Positions 8,310-17,246 of a DNA stretch of 64,000 bases are shown here, piece after piece. The stretch spans positions 62,001 through 126,000 of the forward strand of contig JADGEQ010000015.1 in the NCBI GenBank assembly GCA_016744295.1, written 5' to 3'. Each line of letters opens with the position of its first letter. Positions within the stretch are counted from its first letter, which is position 1. The stretch comes from Desulfobacteraceae bacterium (GTDB taxonomy: Bacteria > Desulfobacterota > Desulfobacteria > Desulfobacterales > Desulfobacteraceae). Made by a program: the position numbers and the translations under genes. The notes beneath the pieces were generated by a model that was not told the origin of the DNA, did no database searches, and saw nothing but the letters and a program-made list of their open reading frames with translations.

Positions 8310-8536
8310 CCCTGGACAAACTGACCCCTGGCAGTATTTGCCTGATAAAAAAACTGTCTATCGGAGACAAGCTCGGCCAGAGGCTCATGGATATGGGGAT
8401 TTTTCCGGGGTTGGTTCTGAATGTTGTTCGCAACGCACCCCTTGAAGACCCCATGCAGGTGGAAATTGATGGGTATTCCATCAGTCTTCGTCATGCAGAA
8501 GCCCGGTTTGTAGAGGTGGAACAGCATGAAGGCTAA
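8306..8536 (+). CDS. feoA: FeoA ferrous iron transport accessory protein
   Basis: A 76-residue SH3-like FeoA domain protein. Family features seen: an early hydrophobic Leu-rich strand (LTPGSICLIKKL), the GDKLGQRLMDMGIFPG turn and the ISLRHAEARFVEV C-terminus. The start at 8306 follows AAAGGAGAAGAA. FeoA binds FeoB in the cytoplasm and supports Fe(II) uptake. It overlaps feoB by 11 bp. No feoC was seen. Confidence 0.95.
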   Translation: MTLDKLTPGSICLIKKLSIGDKLGQRLMDMGIFPGLVLNVVRNAPLEDPMQVEIDGYSISLRHAEARFVEVEQHEG

Positions 8537-10994
8537 TATATTGGTTGCCCTGGCTGGTCAGCCAAACTGTGGAAAATCAACGGTATTTAACGCCCTGACA
8601 GGCGCCCGGCAGCACGTGGCCAATTATCCGGGGGTAACAGTCGACAAAACCACAGGATGGTATCGGTATGGTCCCACGCGGGTGGGGGTGGTCGACCTGC
8701 CGGGAACCTACAGCCTGACCTCCTATTCCCCGGAAGAGCGGGTCACACGGGATTTCATTTTTCATGAAACCCCATCGGTTATTGTGAATGTTTTAGATGC
8801 CAGCAATTTGAAGCGGTGTCTTTATTTAACCTTTCAGCTGCTGGAAATGGAAATCCCTGTGATTTTAAATCCCAATATGATGGATGTGGCTGAGAACAGA
8901 ACTATCGCGGTCGATTGCAGTGCCCTTTCCCGTAAACTGGGTATCCCGGTGGTGCCCTCATCCATGAAGCAGGGGAAGGGAAAGAAAGAATTAAAGAGCA
9001 CCATTGAAGCTGTTTCCCTGGGAAAAGAAACGCCAAATCCTGCGCGGGTTGATTACAAGGAAATGGAATCCTATCTCACACAGATTCAGACAATCATATC
9101 AGAGGCTGTCGATCTTTCGATCCGATATCCGTCACGGTGGGCAGCAATCAAGCTCATGGAAGGCGATGAGGTGGTTCAGCAATTGATACAAGATCATTGC
9201 AAAACAGCCCAAGAAGTGCTGGCAAAAATAAACAAACTTCGCCAGCAATTTGAGGCCGCCTTTGACTGCACCGGCGAAATGCATGTGGCGGCCTGTCGAT
9301 ATTCGGCAGCCGAGGCTGTTTGTAAGCCCTGCATCCGTGTTCCGGCCCTTGGCAAACAACGGATTTCCGACAAAATCGATGCGGTTGTCTGCCATAAATT
9401 ATTCGGTCCGCTTTCCCTGGTGGGTGTTTTGTGGTTATTGTATTATTTGTCCATTGTCCAAGGGTATAACCTAACCAATTATACCTGGCCGCTCCTGGCC
9501 AAGTTCAGAAATCTTACGGCATCTGTCATGCCCGATCCCGGGTTCATCGATATCCCCTTAATCCGTTCTTTTGCCTTGTGGCTTGTGGATTCGGTGAATG
9601 CCTTGCTCAATTACATTCCCATCTTTTTTATTTTGTTTGCCTGTATCGCATTTTTAGAAGACAGCGGCTACATGCCGAGAATGGCCTTTATCATGGATCG
9701 GCTTTTCAGCCGGTACGGACTCCACGGCCAGTCCACCCTGCCCATGGTTTTGGGCGGTATCTATGTTGGCGGCTGTGCTGTTCCGGGGGTCATGTCCTGC
9801 AAGGGCATCCCGGACGAACGCTCCAGGCTTGCCACCATTTTGATTATTCCCCTGCTCAATTGTCTGGCCAAGGTGCCCTTGTATGTCCTGCTGATAAATA
9901 TTTATTTTGCCGACCATAAGGGACTGGCCATGTTTTTTATTTCAACCATCAGTTTGCTGCTGGTTTTGCCCATATCTAAATTATTGACCATGACCGTATT
10001 AAAGGATAAGGAAACCGCTCCCTTTGTAATGGAAATGCCGCCCTACCATCTGCCCACGGTCGGTAGTGTGCTAAGGCGTGCCCTGGAGCGGGTCTGGATT
10101 TTTATCCGAAAAATTACCACCATTGTGGTGGCGTTGGCCGTGGTTATTTTTGTCCTGCTGCAGTTTCCCGGTATTGATAAAGAAAGGCAGGCCCATTACG
10201 CCACCCAAAAAGAAAAAGCAGTTGCCAAGTTTGAAGAGAAAATAAAAGACACCTCCTATGAAACCGAGTTGTCCGGTGACAAGCTTATGGAAATGGTCAT
10301 TTATTGGGAAACCTATAAAAATAAAAAAATGATGACCAAAACGGCCGAGGCCGGTAAATTCTTGAACCAAACCTTCAGAGCCATGAACCCGGTATTTTTC
10401 AGCATTGCCAGGCCCGGAAAGGACAAAACGGCTAAACAGGTTAATCGGGCATTTAAAAAACTGTTTAAAACAAGAAAACGGCTGTTGCGGGAGATCCGTT
10501 CGGAACGGATTGACAAAAGCTTTTTGGGTCGAACCGGACAAGCCCTTGTCCCGGTCACCAAGTGGGCCGGATTCAGCTGGCGGGTTAATGTTTCTTTGCT
10601 CAGTGCATTTGCCGCCAAAGAGAGTGTCGTGGCAACCCTTGGCTCCCTGTATGAGCAGGGAGATTCAGGCGAATCCCTTGAAAAGCGCATGGCCAAAGGT
10701 GAAGCAGGTTTTACTGCCCTGCATGCTCTGGCACTGATGATGTTCATGGTGTTGTACCCTCCCTGCCTTGCCGCTTCAATCGCTGTAAAACTGCAATCGG
10801 GTTCCGCCAAATGGATGCTGTTTGCCATGGGATATCCCATGATTCTGGGGCTTTTCATTTCCAGTTTGATATTTACCGGCGGCAGCCTTCTGGGACTTAC
10901 CGGTTTCCAGGCCATGATCGGATTTTATTTGTTGGCACTGGCCATTACTATTATCACAGGGGTATTTACTCCCCAAACCCAATATCAACCCTAA
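8526..10994 (+). CDS. feoB: FeoB ferrous iron transporter
   Basis: An 822-residue inner-membrane Fe(II) transporter. The N-terminal GTPase domain has G1 GQPNCGKS (residues 12-19), G3 DLPGTYSL and G4 NMMD. The helical spacer domain follows, then two Gate domains with GGCAVPGVMSCKG and the matching C-terminal AAKESVVATLGSLYEQ. A lysine/glutamate-rich cytoplasmic insertion of about 130 residues (near 550-680) separates the Gate repeats, longer than in E. coli. Second gene of feoAB, followed 22 bp downstream by an exported small protein that may share the transcript. Confidence 0.97.
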   Translation: MKANILVALAGQPNCGKSTVFNALTGARQHVANYPGVTVDKTTGWYRYGPTRVGVVDLPGTYSLTSYSPEERVTRDFIFHETPSVIVNVLDASNLKRCLYLTFQLLEMEIPVILNPNMMDVAENRTIAVDCSALSRKLGIPVVPSSMKQGKGKKELKSTIEAVSLGKETPNPARVDYKEMESYLTQIQTIISEAVDLSIRYPSRWAAIKLMEGDEVVQQLIQDHCKTAQEVLAKINKLRQQFEAAFDCTGEMHVAACRYSAAEAVCKPCIRVPALGKQRISDKIDAVVCHKLFGPLSLVGVLWLLYYLSIVQGYNLTNYTWPLLAKFRNLTASVMPDPGFIDIPLIRSFALWLVDSVNALLNYIPIFFILFACIAFLEDSGYMPRMAFIMDRLFSRYGLHGQSTLPMVLGGIYVGGCAVPGVMSCKGIPDERSRLATILIIPLLNCLAKVPLYVLLINIYFADHKGLAMFFISTISLLLVLPISKLLTMTVLKDKETAPFVMEMPPYHLPTVGSVLRRALERVWIFIRKITTIVVALAVVIFVLLQFPGIDKERQAHYATQKEKAVAKFEEKIKDTSYETELSGDKLMEMVIYWETYKNKKMMTKTAEAGKFLNQTFRAMNPVFFSIARPGKDKTAKQVNRAFKKLFKTRKRLLREIRSERIDKSFLGRTGQALVPVTKWAGFSWRVNVSLLSAFAAKESVVATLGSLYEQGDSGESLEKRMAKGEAGFTALHALALMMFMVLYPPCLAASIAVKLQSGSAKWMLFAMGYPMILGLFISSLIFTGGSLLGLTGFQAMIGFYLLALAITIITGVFTPQTQYQP

Positions 10995-11016
10995 TCGTAT
11001 GAGGAGAATTTTTTAC

Positions 11017-11334
11017 ATGTTGAAAAGATGGATAGGCCCCTTTGTGGCACTTGGCTTTTTTCTTACCGGGATCTGTTATGCCCACACCCCTTTGTGTTCC
11101 TGCTATGACAACGCAGATGGCACCATCACCTGCGAAGGCGGTTTTTCTGACGGGTCCTCGGCAGCCGGTGTCGAAATGAGAGTTCATGACAAAAAAGACA
11201 AATTGCTTATCAAAGGTAAAATGGATGAAGACAGCGAATATACCTTTGATAAACCGTCAATGGATTATACCGTGATTTTTTATGCCGGCGAAGGCCATGA
11301 AATAGAAGTGGACGGCAGGGAAATTACCGAGTGA
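11017..11334 (+). CDS. Exported 105-residue protein with predicted N-terminal His (NikL-like?)
   Basis: Start chosen at 11017 because GAGGAG at about 11001 would otherwise overlap the upstream ATG (10999). A signal peptide ends CYA, so the mature chain would begin HTPLCSCYDN. The rest is one small beta domain with the pattern DGTIT-EGGFSDGS-AAG-KMDE-TFDKP-YTV-GEGH. The same pattern is found in the 110-residue protein at 62982-63314. The fold resembles carboxypeptidase-regulatory-like or NikL-type periplasmic components; that assignment is tentative. It lies directly after feoB and before a DUF4198 gene. Confidence 0.7.
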   Translation: MLKRWIGPFVALGFFLTGICYAHTPLCSCYDNADGTITCEGGFSDGSSAAGVEMRVHDKKDKLLIKGKMDEDSEYTFDKPSMDYTVIFYAGEGHEIEVDGREITE

Positions 11335-11420
11335 TTGAAACCTAGGCCCTGAGTTTTATTGTAATTTCAGGGTCTGCATTAAAAAAACAAACAAGCGTTT
11401 ATAAAAAAGGAGACCAATTA

Positions 11421-12233
11421 ATGAAAAAACTGAGCCTTGTATTTGCCTTTCTGGCAAGTCTTACCCTAACCTCATCTGCATTTGCCCATTTTCAGATGAT
11501 TTACACCCCTGATGCGGCAATGAACAAGGGAGGTAAAATTCCCCTGGCGCTGGTATTCACCCATCCCTTTGAAGCGGGTCACACCATGGATATGGGAAAA
11601 CCAGAACAATTTTTTGTTGTTCGCTCAAGGGGGGAAAACACACCCAAAAAGATCAATCTATTAGACACACTTAAACCTATGACCTGGACCAGCCTGACCA
11701 ATTCCGGAGCGGCATGGGAAACCAAATATTCCGCCAGGGGCGGAGATCATGTTTTTTGTCTGATCCCGGATCCCTATTGGGAAGAGGGGGACGGATTCTA
11801 TATCAAACAGAACACAAAGGTCATGGTCAATGTTGGGGGCGAACCCGGTGCCTGGATGGAGCCTGTGGGACTTCCCACTGAAATCGTTCCGCTTTCAAAA
11901 CCCTATGACCGCTGGACCGGTAATGTTTTCCAGGGCCGGGTACTGCTCAACGGTGTTCCTGTTCCCAATGCTGAAATTGAAATTGAATATCTGAACCACA
12001 AGCCCTTATTGGATAAAAAAGCCTTTGCCAAGGATGCCAATGTTGTTGCCCCCCAGGATGCATTTGTTTTGCAAACGATTTTTGCAGATCAAAACGGGGT
12101 GTTTACCTTTGGCATTCCGAAATCCGGCTGGTGGGGATTTGCCGCCCTTGACCTTGATCCCGAATATAAACACAAAGGCAAAAAATGTTCCAGAGATGCG
12201 GTTATCTGGATTAAAGCCCTAGACATGAAATAG
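11421..12233 (+). CDS. DUF4198 periplasmic protein (NikK-like family)
   Basis: A 270-residue exported protein. The signal peptide ends AFA, and the predicted mature protein begins with His (HFQMIYTPDA). It carries further possible ligands in THPFEAGHTMDMG (about residues 48-60) and an immunoglobulin-like C-terminal domain (GRVLLNGVPVPNAEIEIEY). DUF4198 proteins include the NikK accessory component of nickel transporters, so a periplasmic metal-related role is likely. It is the most divergent of five DUF4198 proteins here. An AGGAGACC ribosome site is present. It probably belongs to the feo transcript. Confidence 0.8.
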   Translation: MKKLSLVFAFLASLTLTSSAFAHFQMIYTPDAAMNKGGKIPLALVFTHPFEAGHTMDMGKPEQFFVVRSRGENTPKKINLLDTLKPMTWTSLTNSGAAWETKYSARGGDHVFCLIPDPYWEEGDGFYIKQNTKVMVNVGGEPGAWMEPVGLPTEIVPLSKPYDRWTGNVFQGRVLLNGVPVPNAEIEIEYLNHKPLLDKKAFAKDANVVAPQDAFVLQTIFADQNGVFTFGIPKSGWWGFAALDLDPEYKHKGKKCSRDAVIWIKALDMK

Positions 12234-12300
12234 GGCATTAAATAAAAATCTCCCGCCACTAACCGCAAAAACGAAGGCAAAAACCCCTGAAAGGTGAAAC

Positions 12301-13197
12301 ATGACCCCGGTAATTGAAGTGGCACATCTGTCACACGGATATGGGGGAAAAATGATCTACGAAGATTTGAATTTTTCCTTAGCCCCTGGAAAGATATATG
12401 CCCTGCTGGGGAAAAACGGGGTTGGAAAGACAACTTTGATTCAGATCCTCATGGGTTTTTTGCGGCCTGCCTCGGGCCGGTGCCGGGTTCTGGGCGAAGA
12501 TTCTCATAATCTTTCTCCTACGACCAGAACCCGGATCGGCCTTCTATTTGAAGGCCATTTGGCCTATGATTTCATGTCCATCCGCCAGATAGAAAAATTT
12601 TATGCCGCCTTTTACCCGTACTGGAACCCGGATTTATACTATGGATTGGTGGATAAATTAAAATTGCCTTACACCCATTTGGTAAAAAATATGTCCTGCG
12701 GACAGCGCTCCCAGATTGTTCTGGGTCTGATCATGGCCCAGCAGCCGGAAATTATGCTCCTGGATGACTACTCCATTGGCCTTGATGCCGGCTTTCGCCG
12801 GCTGTTTTTAGATGACATGCGAGAGTATCTGGACAAGCAAGACAGGACCGTTTTATTAACCTCCCATGTGATCCAGGACATGGAGGGATTTGTTGATGAA
12901 GTGTTGTTTTTGGAACGGGGCGGCAAAATTTTGACCACCTCTCTTGCCAACTTTCAAAATAATTTTCACTGCTATCGGATACCGTGCAAAAAAGAGGATG
13001 CATTTTGGTCTGAACTTGAAGCGGACAATCCTGTGATCAAGAATATTGAAACCCATACCAACTTTGCAGACCTGTTCAGTTTTGCAAAAAAAGAGACCAT
13101 TATCGATGTTCTGGGAAAAAAGGGCATTGGTTTTGATCTTGAAGTGCTCCCCATGTGCCTTGAGGACGCCTTTATCGGCTATACAGGAAGGTATTGA
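12301..13197 (+). CDS. ABC transporter ATP-binding protein
   Basis: A 298-residue ATPase. Walker A GKNGVGKTT (about 38-46), signature region MSCGQRSQIVLGLIMAQQP, Walker B IMLLDDYS and the switch His in LLTSHVIQDM are visible. The signature is SCGQR rather than LSGGQ, and Walker B ends in DD where DE is usual, so the catalytic Glu is replaced by Asp. It is one bp from a membrane subunit gene and clusters with a DUF4857 gene, as in a CcmA/NatA-type export system. The substrate is not evident; context suggests metal or envelope stress. Confidence 0.88.
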   Translation: MTPVIEVAHLSHGYGGKMIYEDLNFSLAPGKIYALLGKNGVGKTTLIQILMGFLRPASGRCRVLGEDSHNLSPTTRTRIGLLFEGHLAYDFMSIRQIEKFYAAFYPYWNPDLYYGLVDKLKLPYTHLVKNMSCGQRSQIVLGLIMAQQPEIMLLDDYSIGLDAGFRRLFLDDMREYLDKQDRTVLLTSHVIQDMEGFVDEVLFLERGGKILTTSLANFQNNFHCYRIPCKKEDAFWSELEADNPVIKNIETHTNFADLFSFAKKETIIDVLGKKGIGFDLEVLPMCLEDAFIGYTGRY

Positions 13198-13198
13198 A

Positions 13199-13870
13199 AT
13201 GATCCGGGCAATATTTTTGAAAGAATTTTATAAAATTCGATGGCTATGGCTGATGGTTTTTCTGGTTAATATTGGGGTCTGCATCCATGTTTTTCTTACC
13301 ACCCGGCGGTTGTTTATTCTGGATCACCCGGAAATTGTTTGGTATCGTGTCCTCCACCTGGGCCAAATCCACTATGGGGCATTCAAATATCTGCCCCTGC
13401 TTTCCGGTGGTATTCTTGCCCTTATCCAGTATCTGCCGGAGATGTGGCAACAGCGCCTTCGCCTGGGGCTCCACCTGCCGGTTCCCCCACATCGGCTGAT
13501 ATTGATCCACATGGGGGTGGGCCTGATCGCTTTGGGTCTGGCAATGCTGCCGGTTATGATGACCCTGTCAGGGGTGATCCTTCGGTTTTTTCCCCTTGAA
13601 GCGCTGCAAACCGCAGTGGTAACGGTATTGCCCTGGTTTTTTGCCGGGATCGCGGCCTACCTGGGCGGTGCCCTGGTCCTGCTGGAGCCTGACTTGAAAC
13701 GCAAAGCCTATAATCTGATCGTTGCGGCCGGTACGGCCGGCCTCTACCTTCAACCGGCAGAACCCGGACAATATGCCGGTACCATTATTCTCATGGTTCT
13801 GCCCCTGGGGCTGATGATCGTATCGGTTTTTTTGCCGGTCTATCGATTTCGGTACCGGAGGACAGCCTGA
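13199..13870 (+). CDS. ABC transporter membrane subunit
   Basis: A 223-residue protein with about six predicted membrane helices; it starts with MIRAIFLKEFYKIRWLWLMV, typical of ABC-2-type permeases (basic amphipathic start, then helix). The start at 13199 lies one bp after the ATPase stop. Its last base overlaps the first base of the DUF4857 gene. It presumably forms the channel for the preceding ATPase. No substrate-specific motif was recognised. Confidence 0.8.
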   Translation: MIRAIFLKEFYKIRWLWLMVFLVNIGVCIHVFLTTRRLFILDHPEIVWYRVLHLGQIHYGAFKYLPLLSGGILALIQYLPEMWQQRLRLGLHLPVPPHRLILIHMGVGLIALGLAMLPVMMTLSGVILRFFPLEALQTAVVTVLPWFFAGIAAYLGGALVLLEPDLKRKAYNLIVAAGTAGLYLQPAEPGQYAGTIILMVLPLGLMIVSVFLPVYRFRYRRTA

Positions 13871-15150
13871 TGAAAAAACTTGCCGCTGTAAATTTTTTGA
13901 TTCTGGTTGTTTTTCTATCCTCCGTTTATTTGCCAATGGTGTATGAAAACATATGGTTTGATGAAATTGAAAAAACCCATCTGTTTTACAGTCCGGTTAC
14001 CAAAGAGTTTATTTTTAAGGAAAAAATTGTGGGGGAAATACCTTCTGGTGTCCGGGAAAAAGCAGAAGACCACCACGCCCAGATCTGCTATCAAAAGGGG
14101 GGCGGCAATTTTATTTCACGACTTGAATTTGAAAAACTGCTGCCCTTTATTTTTTATAAAAATATGGAACTCTGGGGGCTATTGCCCCTTGAAATGAACG
14201 GTCAAACATTTGACAAGCAGACCATAAAAGAAAATCGCAGGGTTCTGGAACTTTCATCCCGGCACATCACGGGGAACAGACCTGAAACACCTGTCTGGCC
14301 GCTGCTTGAATCAAACCCCGGCCAGGCCCGGCTGGTTTTCCCCGATGATAGGTTTCGTGTGACCGATAGGGCCATGGAATTTATCAATGCCGATTTGAAC
14401 AAAGTGGATCCAACGCTGACGGCTCAATTCACCCGGGCATTGCGCCGGGAGGGGTTTGTTTTTCCCCCACGCTCGGTAAATGGAAAGTTTACCATACTCA
14501 AACCCTTTGATGAGGGGGTATTTCTGGTTGACGATAACTTTAGCGTTTTCCATGTTAAGCGGGTGGATGGAACCCCTAGGGTTGTTAAAACCCCCATCCC
14601 CCAAACCCTTAAAACCCGGTATATTAAGGTGGCGGAAAATAAAGCCAGAAAATTTTACGGCTTTTTGCTGGATCAGTCCGGTGGGGTTCATCTAATGTTA
14701 CATGGGGGATATGGATTGGTTCCCCTGCCGCTTAAAGGGTATGATCCGGATAAAATGGACCTGAAGCTAATTTCCAACCCCTTGTACAATACCGCCGTAT
14801 ATTCCGATGAAACCCGCATTTATGCCGTTGCAATGGATAAAAATTTTGCTGTGTTATCCTTTTTTTCCCATGCCATGTCCAGGCAGAAAATCACCCGGGC
14901 CAAACAGGTCTATGCTGCCATCTTTCCCTTTGTGTTTCACCTTGACACCCGGGACAATGCTTTTTTCTCACCGGGATTTGAGTGCAGCGGCATGTCGGGT
15001 TTGATGGGCCTTGGTGCATGTCTGGTCTTTTACCTTGCCCGGGCCGGATTATCCGGCCCCAAAAAAATCCGTCTGTTTGGCGTTTTTCTGGTGGCGGTGA
15101 CCGGTATTTACGGCCTGATCGCACTTCAGTGTTCCGGTTTTGAAAATTAA
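13870..15150 (+). CDS. DUF4857-type membrane protein linked to the ABC transporter
   Basis: A 426-residue protein with an N-terminal membrane segment (about 5-24), a large extracytoplasmic domain with the YSPVTKEFIF motif near residue 40, and two C-terminal membrane helices (about 372-392 and 400-420). I recognise it as resembling DUF4857, a family repeatedly found after an ATPase-permease pair; function is unknown to me. It overlaps the permease by one base, so the three probably form one complex. Confidence 0.6.
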   Translation: MKKLAAVNFLILVVFLSSVYLPMVYENIWFDEIEKTHLFYSPVTKEFIFKEKIVGEIPSGVREKAEDHHAQICYQKGGGNFISRLEFEKLLPFIFYKNMELWGLLPLEMNGQTFDKQTIKENRRVLELSSRHITGNRPETPVWPLLESNPGQARLVFPDDRFRVTDRAMEFINADLNKVDPTLTAQFTRALRREGFVFPPRSVNGKFTILKPFDEGVFLVDDNFSVFHVKRVDGTPRVVKTPIPQTLKTRYIKVAENKARKFYGFLLDQSGGVHLMLHGGYGLVPLPLKGYDPDKMDLKLISNPLYNTAVYSDETRIYAVAMDKNFAVLSFFSHAMSRQKITRAKQVYAAIFPFVFHLDTRDNAFFSPGFECSGMSGLMGLGACLVFYLARAGLSGPKKIRLFGVFLVAVTGIYGLIALQCSGFEN

Positions 15151-15235
15151 AATGAGCGATTCATGATAAAAAATATAATTTAAACCATCAGAAAGGCGGG
15201 GTCAAATCAGGCCGGCCTGAAAGAAAGGATACCCA

Positions 15236-16108
15236 ATGAAGCCATACCCTATCCAGCCCCAAACTTTGAAAAACACCCTCAGCCTTATGACTGCCATCCT
15301 GTGTATCTGCCTTTGGCTGCCGCAGATTTGTGGCGCCCATACCCTTTTTTTGCAATCCGCCCGGTATGTTGTTCATGAAGGCAAGGCAACGCCATTGTTT
15401 TTTTGTTATGGCCACCATACCCCGGTTTCCGATGGTATCAGAGGAAAAAAACTAAATAATATAACCCTTACAAACCCCCAAGGTATCTCACGGCAGATAC
15501 CCATTCGAAAAGAGACCGGGCTGCATTCTTATATGGTGCCCTATGATCTACCCGGCACATGGATGCTGACCGCTGAAACAAACCCCGGTTTTTATACGGT
15601 TTATATTGACCAGAAAGGGAAAGAACGCCATGCCATTAAACCCATGAACAAAATAAAGGGCAAGGCAAAAAAAATCATTAAAAGCATTTATGCAAAACAA
15701 TATACCAAAACCTATGTTGCCTGTGATTCACCCTCAAAAAAAGAGTTTCAGCGAAAAGGCCTTGATCTTGAGCTTGTCCCGCTAAATGATATGTTTTCAC
15801 TCGAGCCCGGGGATGCGCTGGCGCTTGAAGTTTTCCACAATGGCAAACCCTATGATGGTAAGGGAACATGGGATGCGACCTATGACGGGTTTTCCACCCA
15901 GGCAGAGGATTTCTATTATGCCCGGACAAAAATGAGCGGCAACCGGTTTTCCATTCCCCTCCCCCAACCCGGAAGATGGTTTGTTCGCTATTTTATCAAA
16001 GTTGATGCCCCGGAATCTGAAATGAAAAATTATAAACAGCTCAAGCAGACCGCGACATTGACATTTCAAATAGACAACAAACGAAAAAGGCCTAGAAAAG
16101 AACATTGA
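15236..16108 (+). CDS. DUF4198 periplasmic protein
   Basis: A 290-residue exported protein. A long n-region is followed by a hydrophobic core (about 15-33) ending CGA, so the mature form would start HTLFLQSARY. Conserved features shared with the paralogues at 20555, 61013 and 62042 are a GHHTPVSDG loop (about 62-70), YTVYIDQKGKERHAIKPMN, KSIYAKQYTKTYVAC and the FHNGKP strand. AAAGGA lies before the ATG. Its 3' end overlaps the possible TTG start of the next AraC gene. Confidence 0.82.
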   Translation: MKPYPIQPQTLKNTLSLMTAILCICLWLPQICGAHTLFLQSARYVVHEGKATPLFFCYGHHTPVSDGIRGKKLNNITLTNPQGISRQIPIRKETGLHSYMVPYDLPGTWMLTAETNPGFYTVYIDQKGKERHAIKPMNKIKGKAKKIIKSIYAKQYTKTYVACDSPSKKEFQRKGLDLELVPLNDMFSLEPGDALALEVFHNGKPYDGKGTWDATYDGFSTQAEDFYYARTKMSGNRFSIPLPQPGRWFVRYFIKVDAPESEMKNYKQLKQTATLTFQIDNKRKRPRKEH

Positions 16109-17217
16109 AAAAGGCATCTTGTCATTCCCGGTGTCAGCATCCAGGTGTTGCCGGTTCCATTAATGGAACCTGCAACGGTAAAGTTATGGGAGAACCTGTG
16201 TTTTGTAAATGTGACTATACTGCTCCGGAAAAAGGGTCCCATGATATATTTGGCCGGTTATCCTATGAGGTCAGCGGCGTTGCAGAATCTGAAACATTAT
16301 TCAAAATAATTCCGGTAAAACCCGGACTTTCGTTATCTTTTATCGCAAATTTGACCCGGGATTATCCCCGGATTGAATTTGAGGTCAAAAATACCCCTGT
16401 GGAGTTTTCCTTTTTCCTTTCAGGTTCCTGTGTCCAAAGAATTAACGGCCTGACCCCTGAAAAAACCATTGAATTAGTCCATAAGCCAGGCATGAATACG
16501 GTCTCATCACTTCCCAATATTGCAGGAAAGATGGATGTTGACCCGAGTCAGTCCCTGGCATGTGTGGGCCTGAAAATTGATCAAGGCCTTTTATTTTCCT
16601 ATTTGGAAGAAAAACTGGATCAGGTATCTCCAAAAGTTCTTGAATTATTTGATAGCCAAAAAAAAAATTGTTTTTCCGGCCCCATGAGCCGGGAAATGGT
16701 CATAACCGCCCAACAGATAATCCATCCGCCATCCTATACCGGAAGCGCAAAAACTCTTTTCTATGAAAGCCGGGCCCTGGAGCTTCTGGCCATGCAGCTT
16801 GAGCTTTTGGCCGGTAACGCATTATTTTCAAGTCCCTTTCACCTGAGCCGGTCAGATCTTGAGAGCATCCATAGGGCAAGACAGATCCTGCTGAAAGATA
16901 TCCAGAACCCGCCAAGTATTGCAACCCTTGCACGGCGTTGCGGTATCAACGAATTCAAGCTGAAAAAAGGGTTTAAACAGACCTTTAACACTACCATATT
17001 TGCCTGCCTTAAAAAATATAGAATGGAAACGGCCTGGCATATGTTCACGGACCAGGACCGGTCTGTGACCGAGGCTGCCTCCATGGTCGGATACACCAAT
17101 ATCAGCCATTTTAGTGCCGCCTTTCGAAAACAATTCAATATCAGCCCGGGAACCTTGAAAAAAAGCGGGAAAATCCGACAGGCAAGCATTCCCCCCGAGC
17201 CGGACAGGATCTTTTAA
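16105..17217 (+). CDS. AraC-family transcriptional regulator
   Basis: Up to 370 residues. The C-terminal 100 residues form a double helix-turn-helix: DIQNPPSIATLARRCGINEF and TEAASMVGYTNISHFSAAFR. The N-terminal part resembles PchR-type ligand domains shared with the other AraC proteins here. The outermost start is a TTG at 16105 that overlaps the previous stop; an ATG at 16186 gives 343 residues and is about equally plausible. It sits between DUF4198 and a second araC gene, upstream of a TBDR, so it probably controls siderophore-type receptor genes. Confidence 0.85.
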   Translation: MKKASCHSRCQHPGVAGSINGTCNGKVMGEPVFCKCDYTAPEKGSHDIFGRLSYEVSGVAESETLFKIIPVKPGLSLSFIANLTRDYPRIEFEVKNTPVEFSFFLSGSCVQRINGLTPEKTIELVHKPGMNTVSSLPNIAGKMDVDPSQSLACVGLKIDQGLLFSYLEEKLDQVSPKVLELFDSQKKNCFSGPMSREMVITAQQIIHPPSYTGSAKTLFYESRALELLAMQLELLAGNALFSSPFHLSRSDLESIHRARQILLKDIQNPPSIATLARRCGINEFKLKKGFKQTFNTTIFACLKKYRMETAWHMFTDQDRSVTEAASMVGYTNISHFSAAFRKQFNISPGTLKKSGKIRQASIPPEPDRIF

Positions 17218-17246
17218 AATCAACCCGGAACCAGGGTGCAAAAAAG

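Noticed and set aside
10999..11016. Upstream ATG for the post-feoB protein
   Set aside because: It overlaps the ribosome site GAGGAG and adds six residues before the signal peptide.
11341..11380. CCCTGA/TCAGGG hairpin after 11334
   Set aside because: Six-bp stem with a long loop and no T-run; too weak to call a terminator.
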